Assembly: GCF_003046585.1 (NCBI RefSeq)
Contig: NZ_QAAE01000024.1
Span: 1-42,190 of the forward strand
Reading direction: 5' to 3'
From: Nitrosomonas aestuarii
GTDB lineage: Bacteria; Pseudomonadota; Gammaproteobacteria; Burkholderiales; Nitrosomonadaceae
DNA length: 42,190 bases
The notes beneath the pieces were generated by a model that searched no databases, was not told the origin of the DNA, and was given only the letters and a program-made list of their open reading frames with translations. The translations under genes and the position numbers were made by a program. Of the stretch, positions 1 to 7,889 are shown in pieces; positions within the stretch are counted from its first letter, which is position 1; every line of letters begins with the position of its first letter.

Positions 1-96
1 AACAATGACCGGTTGCACACAGCTAATAGTGGAATGTCTCCGGCTAAATATGAAATGTCTCTGATTAAAGTGTCCGGTTCGACTTGACCAGAACAC
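1..96 (+). mobile_element. 3' end of an IS3-family insertion sequence, cut by the window edge
   Basis: Frame 1 is open from the first base to a TGA at 85-87 and reads as the last 28 residues of an IS3-family (IS150/IS3 type) integrase: a RLHTANSGMSPAKYE stretch followed by the usual tail ending VSGST. The bases from about 74 to 96 (tgtccggttcgacttgacca and a few more) lie directly after the coding end, where the right terminal inverted repeat is expected. Whether the copy is complete cannot be told because the rest is outside the window. It is the left border of the sigma-factor cassette that follows. Confidence 0.75.
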
Positions 97-335
97 TATT
101 TCACCGTGCAAACACATAAATAAACTCTCTAAAAGATTGATTGCATGTCCTTATGAATATCTTCTGCAAAAAATATATTACGTAATTTTAGTTATTTATT
201 AATCACTCTGATATTAATAAATTTCCTTTCATGCGAATACTTTCACATTTTCATTCGTATAAATGTTCAGAATGAGGAAACTCATTTTGATAAAGAAGTA
301 CTGAGATATTCACAATATATTATAAGGAAGTTACT
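97..335. promoter_or_regulatory. AT-rich leader upstream of the EF-hand gene
   Basis: No gene was found here. It is very AT-rich compared with the core genes. At 272-287 there is a short dyad AATGAG-GAAA-CTCATT, and the GAGGAAACTC at 274-283 resembles the GGAAC-type -35 element used by many ECF sigma factors; a clear ECF -10 is not obvious. AAGGAAG at 325-331 is a good ribosome binding site for the EF-hand gene. Self-regulation by the neighbouring ECF sigma factor is inferred only. Confidence 0.3.
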
Positions 336-677
336 ATGAAAAAAGTATTATCGCAAAATATGTTTACTGCAATCTTTACTTGCATAGCCTTAATTGTTAT
401 TTCTTTTGGGAGCATATCACCATCATTTGCTGGAGGGAATGATGGTAAAAACTGCAGTCATGACAAAGGAAAAAAGTTTGAGAGAATGGATGCTAATGCA
501 GATGGAGTAATTACGCTTGAAGAAGTTTTGGCTAAAGCGGAAAAAAGCTTTGTTAAAATGGATACTGATGGTGACGGGAAAATAACGAAAGAAGAAGCCA
601 AAAATCATTTTGCTGCAAAGAAAGAGAAGCACAAAAGACAGTACCACAAAAAACAGGAAAATACGAACCAGGAGTAG
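336..677 (+). CDS. Secreted two-EF-hand calcium-binding protein
   Basis: A 113-residue protein with an N-terminal signal peptide (Lys2-Lys3, hydrophobic core about 9-28, likely cleavage after FAG near residue 33), so probably periplasmic. Two canonical EF-hand loops are visible, DANADGVITLEE (52-63) and DTDGDGKITKEE (76-87), each with Asp at positions 1, 3 and 5 and Glu at 12, so both should bind Ca2+. The last 25 residues are Lys/His/Gln-rich and hydrophilic. The start is fixed by an AAGGAAG ribosome binding site 6 bases upstream. An ECF sigma factor, an anti-sigma candidate and a periplasmic sensor follow 47 bases later in the same direction, which suggests a target or co-sensor of that system. 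The fold is certain; the role is inference. Confidence 0.85.
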   Translation: MKKVLSQNMFTAIFTCIALIVISFGSISPSFAGGNDGKNCSHDKGKKFERMDANADGVITLEEVLAKAEKSFVKMDTDGDGKITKEEAKNHFAAKKEKHKRQYHKKQENTNQE

Positions 678-724
678 TGGTTAAGGTGGCCCTGTAGTCA
701 TATACCTGTAACAAAGGAAACTAA

Positions 725-1288
725 ATGGCTCCAGAGTCACCAGATGATGAATATCTGCTACTTCAAATACAGGAAGGTGATAATACAGCTTTTGCTACAT
801 TAGTTAAAAAGCATAGTACAAAATATTACAACCTTGCTTTTCGTTATATGATAAACCGTGAAGCAGCAGAAGATATTGTGCAAACAGCATTTTTAAAACT
901 ATTTGAAAACCCGAGCATATGGAATCCGAAAAAGGGAGTGAAATTCACGACATGGTTTTATCGTATTGTGGTAAACCTGTGTTTAGATAACAAGAAGAAA
1001 TATAAAGAGATACAGTTGCCTGAAATATTTGAGATAAGTGATGATAGGCCCCATCAGGAAGAAGACGCACTAACGCTAGAAGCACAATCATTATTGGCGG
1101 CAGAAATTGCTTCCTTACCGGACAGGCAAAAATCAGCACTAATTTTATGTTTTTACGAGGGTATGAGTCACAAGGAAGCAGCAGAAATATTGGCAGTAAG
1201 TGTTAAGGCGCTTCAGTCCTTGTTAATGAGAGCAAAAGAAAGGCTGAAAACAAGAATGAAAGATTATTTGTGGGATACACATGAATAA
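725..1288 (+). CDS. ECF-family RNA polymerase sigma factor
   Basis: A 187-residue sigma-70-family factor of the extracytoplasmic-function group, holding only regions 2 and 4. Region 2 is at about 20-92 (FATLVKKHSTKYYNLAFRY, REAAEDIVQTAFLKLF, KFTTWFYRIVVNLCLD). Region 4 is at about 118-178, with the helix-turn-helix MSHKEAAEILAVSVKALQSLL, where the ending ALQSLLMRAKERL is the usual recognition helix. AAGGAAA precedes the ATG. The gene overlaps the next one by 8 bases and that overlaps the third, so sigma factor, membrane protein and sensor are probably translated together. The sizes (187, 105 and 143 residues) resemble those of the CnrH, CnrY and CnrX metal-responsive set, although the gene order differs. 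Confidence 0.9.
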   Translation: MAPESPDDEYLLLQIQEGDNTAFATLVKKHSTKYYNLAFRYMINREAAEDIVQTAFLKLFENPSIWNPKKGVKFTTWFYRIVVNLCLDNKKKYKEIQLPEIFEISDDRPHQEEDALTLEAQSLLAAEIASLPDRQKSALILCFYEGMSHKEAAEILAVSVKALQSLLMRAKERLKTRMKDYLWDTHE

Positions 1289-1598
1289 GGATAAACAACT
1301 CGAGCGGCTAATGAACATGTACAACGTTCCACTTGTAAGCGCCAGCTTGGCAGATAGAATTATTCTGGCAGCGACACATGTTAGACAGCGACAAAATATA
1401 TGGGACTGGATTGGTAGGGTATTCGAAGAGTTTAAACTACCTCTACCTTGCTACAGCCTTACTTCATTACTTGCTATTGGATTCCTGGTAGGCTTCCTCA
1501 CCTATGACTATGTTGATATTACTATTATTGGGGATGCCTATGTGGCCTCTGATGAGAGTATTTACCAGTTTATGGGTGAAGATGAGACATTATTATGA
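1281..1598 (+). CDS. Single-pass membrane protein, candidate anti-sigma factor
   Basis: A 105-residue protein with about 55 cytoplasmic residues, one transmembrane segment (about 57-75, SLTSLLAIGFLVGFLTY) and a short acidic external tail. The N-terminal half has an amphipathic stretch (SASLADRIILAATHVRQRQ) of the kind anti-sigma factors use to clamp their sigma factor. No zinc-binding HxxxCxxC motif is present, so it would be a CnrY-like rather than a ZAS-type anti-sigma factor. Its start lies within the sigma gene and its TGA overlaps the next ATG (ATGA at 1595-1598), strong evidence for coupling. The assignment rests on topology and position; no domain was recognised. Confidence 0.65.
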   Translation: MNKDKQLERLMNMYNVPLVSASLADRIILAATHVRQRQNIWDWIGRVFEEFKLPLPCYSLTSLLAIGFLVGFLTYDYVDITIIGDAYVASDESIYQFMGEDETLL

Positions 1599-2026
1599 GT
1601 AAGAAATTAAAATTATTCATACTTATATCAGTTATCCTGAATGTTATTCTGATAGGAATCATTGCGGGATATAGTTTTCAGCATTTCGGTTTAGAACGTG
1701 GCGATGAGATCATTTCTTTGCTGGACAACTCTTCGTTACCTGAGGAAAAACGTAATAGCTTAAAGAAAAAACTTCGGGATGTGTTACCCAACGAAAACAA
1801 GAGAAAAGATAAACAAGAATGGCGTGATAAAACGCTTGCCATCCTTACAGCAAAAGAGTTTGATGTTGATGCATATCGTGCACAATTGGAAAAGAGACGT
1901 GTAGAGCGTAGCCAGAATAAGAACGACCAAATAGAAATCATGACAGAGCTTGTCTCTCAGCTCAATCAGGATGAACGCAAAGAACTAGCAAAGATATTTC
2001 GCAAGAATCGACGTTTTGTAAATTAG
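1595..2026 (+). CDS. Periplasmic heavy-metal-sensor-like (CnrX/ZraP/CpxP-type) protein
   Basis: A 143-residue protein with an uncleaved N-terminal membrane anchor (about 6-26) and a helical, highly charged periplasmic domain. The body has the LPEEKRNSLKKKLRD and LTAKEFDVDAYRAQLEKRR segments, followed by a long helix ending LNQDERKELAKIFRK, the pattern of the heavy-metal resistance/CpxP-like family (LTxxxR-type helical hairpins). Unlike CnrX or ZraP it has almost no histidine (His30 only) and no Met-rich ligand set, so metal sensing of the CnrX kind is doubtful; it may sense envelope stress or interact with the EF-hand protein. It starts inside the preceding gene. The IS481 remnant begins only a few bases after its stop. 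Confidence 0.65.
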   Translation: MSKKLKLFILISVILNVILIGIIAGYSFQHFGLERGDEIISLLDNSSLPEEKRNSLKKKLRDVLPNENKRKDKQEWRDKTLAILTAKEFDVDAYRAQLEKRRVERSQNKNDQIEIMTELVSQLNQDERKELAKIFRKNRRFVN

Positions 2027-2035
2027 ATGTATTAG

Positions 2036-2225
2036 TGTGATTACCAATGGGTACATTACTATAATAATGAACGAACACATCAAGGAAAAATGTGCTGTGG
2101 GCGCACACCATTGAAACAATGCTTGATGGGCAATCGGTTTGGGCGGAAAAGAATTTAACTCAAATCTAAACTGACAGACACCTTAAAAAAACGGGTAACT
2201 GTTAGATCAGGTCTGAGCTAGTACA
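2036..2225 (+). mobile_element. Degraded IS481-family insertion sequence, 3' end
   Basis: From 2042 the frame reads YQWVHYYNNERTHQGKMCC then GRTP, the well-known C-terminal block of IS481-family transposases (YNxERTHQGKxCxGRTP). After CCATTG near 2115 the reading must shift by one base to continue TMLDGQSVWAEKNLTQI and stop (TAA 2167-2169). The copy therefore carries a one-base deletion and lacks everything upstream. The segment about 2200-2225 (gttagatcaggtctgagcta and following bases) sits where the right terminal repeat should be. This is a dead remnant forming the right border of the sigma-factor cassette. Confidence 0.75.
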
Positions 2226-2397
2226 TATAAAAATATCCATTGGCCAACTTCATCGTGTTTCTTTTAAACGCCTTGCGGTAGATGGTCGATTACTGCATAA
2301 AAATGAATTTTTACCTATCCCACCGTCCCCTCCAAGTCGTGAGCAGACCGTCGATTTCATTAAGTCATACCGCTTATTGAATGGCCAACAGTATTAG
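2206..2397 (+). pseudogene. Unidentified C-terminal gene fragment
   Basis: The frame is open for 63 codons up to TAG 2395-2397 with no start codon of its own and no ribosome binding site. It reads IGQLHRVSFKRLAVDG, then FLPIPPSPPSREQTVDFIKS, then YRLLNGQQY. It looks like the tail of a real protein, rich in Pro and Arg, but I do not recognise the family. It begins within the putative right end of the IS481 remnant, as if that element had inserted into or beside the gene. It may itself be a transposase or integrase tail. Confidence 0.35.
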
Positions 2398-2530
2398 TTT
2401 GAATTGCAACCAACCTGTCCGGTGCTCTCATTTTTTTAATTTTTTAAAGATTGTCGCTTTTGACGGCTATGCAGCCATTAATTCGAAAAAGTATGCATTT
2501 ATTTTTACTAGTGCCCCACCAATGTCCCAC
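2398..2530. other. Spacer between island and tRNA operon terminator
   Basis: No gene was found. The stretch is AT-rich and includes a T-rich run near 2430. An ATG-led frame here continues into the tRNA gene but is an artefact. This is the point where the accessory segment meets the conserved rpsU-dnaG-rpoD-tRNA operon; no obvious direct repeat of the tRNA 3' end was noticed that would mark an integration site. Confidence 0.4.
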
Positions 2531-2568
2531 AAAAGAAAAAGCACCTAGTTATTATCTAACTAAGCGCT
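2531..2568 (-). terminator. Rho-independent terminator of the rpoD-tRNA operon
   Basis: On the minus strand a 12-bp stem (arms at 2557-2568 and 2540-2551, two G-T pairs) with a 5-base loop is followed directly by TTTTCTTTT (2531-2539). It lies 8 bases beyond the CCA end of the tRNA gene. A strong stem, tight loop and U-tract make this a convincing intrinsic terminator. Confidence 0.85.
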
Positions 2569-2576
2569 TGATTATT

Positions 2577-2653
<77 letters not shown>

Positions 2654-2665
2654 TTCGAAATATAA

Positions 2666-4861
2666 TTAGCCGTTCCCTGTATCAAGAAAGCTGCGCAGTC
2701 GCTCGGAGCGCGCTGGGTGGCGCAGCTTCCGTAAAGCTTTCGCTTCGATCTGCCGGATTCGTTCACGCGTTACATCGAATTGTTTGCCGACTTCTTCAAG
2801 TGTATGGTCGGTGTTCATTTCGATGCCAAACCGCATGCGTAATACTTTGGCTTCACGTGGTGTCAAAGAGTCTAGTATATCCTTTGTAACCCCTCTTAGG
2901 CTAGCATAAACTGCTGCGTCGGAGGGTGCCATCGTTGCCGCATCTTCAATAAAGTCACCCAGATGAGAATCTTCGTCGTCGCCAATAGGTGTTTCCATAG
3001 AAATGGGTTCTTTCGAAATCTTCAGTATTTTACGGATTTTTTCTTCAGGCATTTCCATTTTTTCTGCTAGCACTGCCGGTTCAGGTTCTTGCCCGGTTTC
3101 TTGCAAAATCTGACGCGAAATACGGTTCATTTTGTTAATGGTTTCAATCATATGCACGGGTATCCGAATAGTACGTGCCTGGTCGGCAATGGACCGTGTA
3201 ATTGCTTGTCGTATCCACCATGTTGCATAGGTGGAGAATTTGTAACCACGGCGATATTCGAATTTGTCGACTGCTTTCATTAAGCCAATATTGCCTTCTT
3301 GGATTAAATCAAGAAATTGCAGGCCACGGTTGGTATATTTCTTGGCGATAGAAATAACCAAACGTAAATTTGCTTCTGTCATTTCTCGTTTTGCACGCCG
3401 CGCTTTGGCTTCGCCTGTCGACATTTTCCTGTTAATTTCTCTTAAGTCTCTAATTGAGATACCAATAGTTTCTTTGAGTGAAAGCAATTTTTGCTGTTGC
3501 TCGATAATTTCCGGTTTATAGTGTTCCAACGCCTGGCTATATTGTTTTTCTGCATTAACTTCTTTAGTAATCCAGTCAAAGTTTGTCTCGTTACCGGGAA
3601 ATACCTTGATGAAATAACTGCGTGGCATTTTTGACTTGGAAACACATAATTCCATAATTTTACGTTCGTATCTGCGAACATCCTGAACTAATGTGCGTTG
3701 CGTATCGCAGAGTTTTTCGACCATTTTTGCCGAAAAACGGATACACATAAGTTCATTGGAAATTTTTTCCTGTAAATCCTGATATTTACTGCTACTGGGG
3801 CCATCTTCATTGAGAACCGTTTGCATTTGTGTGTATAACTCGCGGACAGCGACAAAATGTTCCAATGCATCAGTCTTGAGTTTCAGCAAGTCGGCACTGG
3901 CAATCGCGCTCTCATCAGAATCATCATCGGTGTCATCATCTTCAATGTCATCGGAATCAAGTTCTGCAACTAGTGATTCTCCTGGCATGTCACTGTTGAC
4001 AATATCCTGGTCATCTGTATCTACTAATCCGTCTACTACTTCATCAATACGTAGATTGTCATTTTCTACTTCCGATGCAAGTCTGATTATTTCGGCAATA
4101 ATAGGCGGACAGGCAGAAATCGCCTGAATCATATGCCGCAACCCACCTTCAATACGCTTGGCTATCTCAATTTCACTTTCGCGCGTTAACAGGCCGACTG
4201 AACCCATTTCACGCATATACATGCGCACGGGATCGGTTGTGCGTCCAAACTCGGAATCTACAGAGGACAGTGCAGCTTCTGCTTCTTCGGCAACATCTTC
4301 ATCGGCAACAGCAGTTGCCGCATCTGACATCAATAATGTTTCAGCATCAGGAGCCTCATCATGGACAGAAATGCCCATGTCGTTGATCATGCTGATAATA
4401 CCTTCAATTTGTTCGGCATCCAGCATGTCATCAGGCAGATGATCGTTTATTTCCGCATATGTCAGGTAACCCCGTTCCTTACCCAGCACGATTAGTCTTT
4501 TTAGGCGCATGCGCCTTGCTTCAATATCCTGTGCCTGCATACTTTCAGGAGCGGCAGAAGCTGCGGATTCAAGGTTGTTAAGTTGTTCTGTTATTGCCGC
4601 AGCTTTTGATTTTTTACCGGCACGCGTTTTAGGTTTTTTAATCATTTTGAGTTTCGTGTCTTGTGAGGTAATTATGGCATCGGTAATTTCAGATACGGTA
4701 TTGTTTTTTTTATGTATTTTTTTTACCGTTTCAGTTGCTTCTGTATTTTTTGTGGTGTTTTGTGATTTAGCCTGTTTTAAATTTTCTTTTTTTTCTTCCG
4801 CTTTTGCGGTAGACTTTTTAAATTCTGTATCTCTGGTTTTGACTTGTTTTGTCTTTGGCAT
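2666..4861 (-). CDS. rpoD: Primary sigma factor RpoD (sigma-70)
   Basis: A 731-residue housekeeping sigma factor. Region 1.1 starts only near residue 117 ([27 protein letters not shown]); ahead of it is a roughly 110-residue Lys/Ala/Thr-rich, low-complexity extension absent from the 613-residue E. coli protein but of a kind seen in other betaproteobacteria. Then come region 1.2 ([19 protein letters not shown]), an acidic non-conserved insert with D/E/S runs near 300-320, region 2 ([44 protein letters not shown]), region 3, and region 4 with the -35-binding helix [19 protein letters not shown]. It is the last protein gene of the rpsU-yqeY-dnaG-rpoD operon. Confidence 0.98.
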   Translation of the reverse strand: MPKTKQVKTRDTEFKKSTAKAEEKKENLKQAKSQNTTKNTEATETVKKIHKKNNTVSEITDAIITSQDTKLKMIKKPKTRAGKKSKAAAITEQLNNLESAASAAPESMQAQDIEARRMRLKRLIVLGKERGYLTYAEINDHLPDDMLDAEQIEGIISMINDMGISVHDEAPDAETLLMSDAATAVADEDVAEEAEAALSSVDSEFGRTTDPVRMYMREMGSVGLLTRESEIEIAKRIEGGLRHMIQAISACPPIIAEIIRLASEVENDNLRIDEVVDGLVDTDDQDIVNSDMPGESLVAELDSDDIEDDDTDDDSDESAIASADLLKLKTDALEHFVAVRELYTQMQTVLNEDGPSSSKYQDLQEKISNELMCIRFSAKMVEKLCDTQRTLVQDVRRYERKIMELCVSKSKMPRSYFIKVFPGNETNFDWITKEVNAEKQYSQALEHYKPEIIEQQQKLLSLKETIGISIRDLREINRKMSTGEAKARRAKREMTEANLRLVISIAKKYTNRGLQFLDLIQEGNIGLMKAVDKFEYRRGYKFSTYATWWIRQAITRSIADQARTIRIPVHMIETINKMNRISRQILQETGQEPEPAVLAEKMEMPEEKIRKILKISKEPISMETPIGDDEDSHLGDFIEDAATMAPSDAAVYASLRGVTKDILDSLTPREAKVLRMRFGIEMNTDHTLEEVGKQFDVTRERIRQIEAKALRKLRHPARSERLRSFLDTGNG

Positions 4862-4915
4862 ATATTTAATTCCAGAATAGGATGTATTAATTAAAAATAT
4901 AAAAGCAGGTGCTGA

Positions 4916-4944
4916 ATTATAGCAAAATTCTTGCCTGCTGGCAT
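4916..4944 (-). promoter_or_regulatory. Possible internal promoter for rpoD
   Basis: On the minus strand a perfect TATAAT (4916-4921) lies 17 bases downstream of a weak ATGCCA -35 (4939-4944), about 55 bases ahead of the rpoD ATG. The 263-base gap between dnaG and rpoD allows separate rpoD transcription, as known for the equivalent E. coli operon. The -35 is poor, so this is tentative. Confidence 0.4.
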
Positions 4945-5124
4945 TTTAGCTATCAACGTCAGTCGTGGATTGTCGATGATTACCACGTTAGAATAGTTAT
5001 GGCGTATTTACAGAAGCCACAAAAAGTCTCTTTTTGTTTTTTTATTTGTTAGCAATCCATTTCATTGCATTGTGTAAATCTTACTAACTTCCGATCTGGC
5101 GGAGGTGTTTGTATAAGTAGATGA

Positions 5125-6900
5125 TTAGTACATAGCCAAGCGTTGAAGTTCGCGCTTTTCTTCATCTGTTAATAAACTCAAAGGCTTGTTATGTAGTTCC
5201 GTCATGCGCATTTTGTGCTGCATTTCCTGCAGTTTTTTTACAGTATCTGTGAACTCGGTTTCTAAGTCCATGTCATTATCCCAGTCGAGTATTTCACTTT
5301 CTATTTTTTCCAATCGCGATCGATAGTGGTGGTCTTGCAAATGAGGTATGATCGAAACTGTTGATGCACTGTTGACAATATCGGGGTTGTTATCCAGAAA
5401 ATCAACCAGTATTTTCAACATGCCAAGCTCTTCGTTACTGTCTTTGCATTGCGTCAATAGTGCTTTATTCAAGCCCAAACAGTATTTTGGATTATAGAGC
5501 AAAAGTAATATTAATCGATGATAGAGCGATGTGGGTTGTTTTCTGGGAAGATTCTTTTGCGCGTGTGCCGGGGCGGTTTGTTTTATCTGCAACAGCGTTT
5601 CTAATTCACGTTGATCCAGACTGCATAGTGTTGACAATCGTTTGAGTAGCATCAATGCCAATGCGGGTGCTTTAACGAGTTGTAATAATGGCTTTGCGTC
5701 ACGAATTAATTTGGCGCGATCTTCATCGGTTTGGAGATTCAGATTACGTGATAATCCCCGCAACAAAAACTCTGATAACGGTAACGATTGCATAATTTGT
5801 TGTTCGAATGCTTCTTTTCCATTTTGACTGATAAAGCTATCCGGGTCTTCATTCTCGGGTAAAAAAAGAAAATTAATTGCTTTGCCGTCTGTTAATTGCG
5901 CAAGACTGTTTTTAAGTGCTCGCCAGGCTGCCTTGTTACCGGCGCTGTCTCCATCAAAACAAAAAATAATTTTGTCGGTATGGCGTAGTAATTTTTGTAT
6001 ATGAATATCGGTGATTGCTGTTCCCAGTGTTGCAACAACATAATCAATGCCATGTTGTGATAGCGATACAACATCCATATATCCTTCCACGACGATTACG
6101 CACTCTGCATCACGAATCGATTTGCGTGCAGAAAACAGATTGTAAATTTCCTGTCCTTTCACAAACAATTCCGTTTCTGGCGAATTAAGATATTTGGGTT
6201 CGCCTTGGTCAATGACGCGTCCGCCAAACGCTATGACCTGTCCTTTTTGATTTAAAATTGGAAACATAATGCGATCTCTGAAGCGGTCGTATTGCTTTCC
6301 GTCCTTACCGGCGATCACCAGACCGGCGCGTGCCAGTGTTTGGCTTGTTTTTTTGGAGTTGTAATCGGTAAAGAGTGTGGAAAGATGCTGCCAATCATCG
6401 GGTGCATAACCTATTCCGAAGCGTGCCGCAGTTTTCCCTGTAAGGCCGCGCTTTTTTAGATAGGCAATTGGTTTTTCTGATCGTTTTAGCTGTTCACGAT
6501 AAAATTGAGTGGCTGCACGCATCGCTTCGAATAGTTCTTGCACAGTGCAAATCGCTTCTTTATCCCGTGCATTATGCAATGAACGCAAGTTTGCAGGTGT
6601 GCTGGATTGTTGCTCTGGAATCTGCATGCCAATAGAGGAGGCCAGATTTTCAACAGCTTCAATAAAACTGAGGCCGTTGTATTCCATCAGGAAATTGATT
6701 GCGTTACCATGTGCGCCGCAACCAAAGCAATGATAAAATTGTTTGGTTGGACTGACTGTAAATGAAGGGGTTTTTTCGCCGTGGAAGGGGCAGCATGCAA
6801 TATAATTAGCACCTGCCTTTTTGAGGGTGACATGACGATCTATCGCATCTATGATGTTAATATGGGTCAATAAATCATGGATGAAAGATTGCGGTATCAT
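5125..6900 (-). CDS. dnaG: DNA primase DnaG
   Basis: Makes the RNA primers for chromosome replication. The ATG at 6900 is chosen because MIPQSFIHDLL is the conserved N-terminus; a TTG four codons upstream would add only MFRT. The product is 591 residues. The CHC2 zinc-binding domain has Cys37, His40, Cys58 and Cys61 (CPFHGEKTPSF, YHCFGCGAHG). The catalytic TOPRIM domain has CVIVVEGYMDVVSLSQ with the acidic VEGYMD motif and FCFDGDSAG. The C-terminal part, which binds DnaB helicase, is more divergent, as usual. It sits between yqeY and rpoD in the macromolecular synthesis operon. Confidence 0.97.
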   Translation of the reverse strand: MIPQSFIHDLLTHINIIDAIDRHVTLKKAGANYIACCPFHGEKTPSFTVSPTKQFYHCFGCGAHGNAINFLMEYNGLSFIEAVENLASSIGMQIPEQQSSTPANLRSLHNARDKEAICTVQELFEAMRAATQFYREQLKRSEKPIAYLKKRGLTGKTAARFGIGYAPDDWQHLSTLFTDYNSKKTSQTLARAGLVIAGKDGKQYDRFRDRIMFPILNQKGQVIAFGGRVIDQGEPKYLNSPETELFVKGQEIYNLFSARKSIRDAECVIVVEGYMDVVSLSQHGIDYVVATLGTAITDIHIQKLLRHTDKIIFCFDGDSAGNKAAWRALKNSLAQLTDGKAINFLFLPENEDPDSFISQNGKEAFEQQIMQSLPLSEFLLRGLSRNLNLQTDEDRAKLIRDAKPLLQLVKAPALALMLLKRLSTLCSLDQRELETLLQIKQTAPAHAQKNLPRKQPTSLYHRLILLLLYNPKYCLGLNKALLTQCKDSNEELGMLKILVDFLDNNPDIVNSASTVSIIPHLQDHHYRSRLEKIESEILDWDNDMDLETEFTDTVKKLQEMQHKMRMTELHNKPLSLLTDEEKRELQRLAMY

Positions 6901-6989
6901 TGTTCGAAACAATTAAATAATGCCCAACAAAGCGCATAACTAAAGCAAAATGCGGCCTCAGAAAATGATAGAAACTTATCTGTTTTAAA

Positions 6990-7436
6990 TCAAACAGAAA
7001 TTTTTGCTTTGACGAGTGCAGAAACTTTGCCCATGTCGGCGCGACCTGCAAGTTTAGGTTTCAATATAGCCATGACTTTGCCCATATCTTGCATTCCTTT
7101 GGCTGTTGCAGCTGAGATGGCTTCATTAACCAACATATCAACCTCCTCATCTGAAAATCCTTTGGGCATATAGACGCTGAGTATATTGATTTCATCTTTC
7201 TCGGCGGCAGCCAGGTCATGGCGTTGTGCGGCTTCATACTGCTCAATTGAGTCTTTGCGTTGTTTGAGCATTTTCTCAATCACAGCAACGACAGCTGTAT
7301 CATCCAGCTCGATACGCTCGTCTACTTCCTTTTGTTTGATGGCGGCTTGCAAAAGACGAATTGTATCGCGCTGTTTAGTATTGCCTGCGCGCATGGCAGC
7401 TTTCATATCATCAGTAATTTTCTGTTTTAAATTCAT
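6990..7436 (-). CDS. yqeY: GatB/YqeY-domain protein
   Basis: A 148-residue protein of the YqeY family, homologous to the tRNA-binding tail of the amidotransferase subunit GatB. Typical features are the N-terminal LKQKITDDMKAAMRAGNTKQRDTIRLLQAAIKQKEVDER block, the central QRKDSIEQYEAAQRHDLAAAEKDEINILSVYMP segment and the C-terminal GRADMGKVSALVKAKI. Its cellular role is not settled; tRNA binding or an accessory role in Glu/Gln-tRNA handling is inferred from homology. The position between rpsU and dnaG is common in betaproteobacteria. Confidence 0.95.
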   Translation of the reverse strand: MNLKQKITDDMKAAMRAGNTKQRDTIRLLQAAIKQKEVDERIELDDTAVVAVIEKMLKQRKDSIEQYEAAQRHDLAAAEKDEINILSVYMPKGFSDEEVDMLVNEAISAATAKGMQDMGKVMAILKPKLAGRADMGKVSALVKAKISV

Positions 7437-7520
7437 GGTGAAAATTAATGTATATCCTGCACAAGCACGGTATTAAACTTAATGTATGCAGAGTGTTGTA
7501 ACAAAGTTATAAAACGCTGC

Positions 7521-7733
7521 TTAATAGAGTTTTGGTGGTAAGAGTTGACTACGAAGTCGTTTGTAGTTACGTTTTACTGCTGCCGCCAATTTGCGTTTGC
7601 GTTCTGCTGTCGGCTTTTCATAAAATTCACGTGCACGTAACTCTGTCAGTAAACCGGTTTTTTCAATTGAGCGTTTAAAACGACGCATTGCAACTTCAAA
7701 AGGCTCATTTTCTTTGACTTTGATCGTAGTCAT
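7521..7733 (-). CDS. rpsU: 30S ribosomal protein S21
   Basis: A 70-residue basic protein of the small ribosomal subunit ([20 protein letters not shown] start; [18 protein letters not shown]), involved in base-pairing of mRNA with 16S rRNA. The ATG at 7733 matches family N-termini and is preceded by AGGAG; an upstream alternative would add an unlikely nine-residue extension. It is the first gene of the rpsU-yqeY-dnaG-rpoD operon and lies behind a good sigma-70 promoter with a roughly 100-base leader. Confidence 0.97.
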   Translation of the reverse strand: MTTIKVKENEPFEVAMRRFKRSIEKTGLLTELRAREFYEKPTAERKRKLAAAVKRNYKRLRSQLLPPKLY

Positions 7734-7798
7734 AAATATCCAGAATCTCCTAATTAACAATTAAAATTTAATATAAAATAAGCTTTAAATATTTGTGA

Positions 7799-7825
7799 TG
7801 AGCGCTTTTTTTCTGACTGCGCTCA
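7799..7825 (-). promoter_or_regulatory. Hairpin in the rpsU leader
   Basis: Perfect 7-bp arms TGAGCGC and GCGCTCA enclose a 13-base loop within the predicted 5' untranslated region of rpsU, about 65 bases ahead of its ATG. On the minus strand the loop ends in an A-run and no U-tract follows, so it is not a terminator. It may stabilise the leader or take part in control; function is unknown. Confidence 0.45.
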
Positions 7826-7846
7826 ATTCAACAAAAAGCCTTTCAT

Positions 7847-7875
7847 ATTATCACAATATTTGATCTCTCTGTAAA
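7847..7875 (-). promoter_or_regulatory. Sigma-70 promoter of the rpsU-yqeY-dnaG-rpoD operon
   Basis: On the minus strand TTTACA (7870-7875) and GATAAT (7847-7852) are separated by exactly 17 bases; each differs from consensus at one position. Transcription would start near 7840, giving a leader of about 105 bases to rpsU. The opposing tsaD starts at 7890, so the two genes share this divergent control region. Confidence 0.7.
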
Positions 7876-7889
7876 AAAACCATTTCCTC

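Noticed and set aside
3810..4880. Ser-rich plus-strand frames (3810-4127, 4158-4442, 4509-4880)
   Set aside because: They lie entirely opposite rpoD and mirror its Asp/Glu- and Lys/Ala-rich codons; no ribosome binding site or homology.
5019..5045. Terminator-like hairpin ACAAAAAG-TCT-CTTTTTGT with a T-run
   Set aside because: It would work only on the plus strand, where no gene precedes it; for dnaG on the minus strand no U-tract follows the stem.
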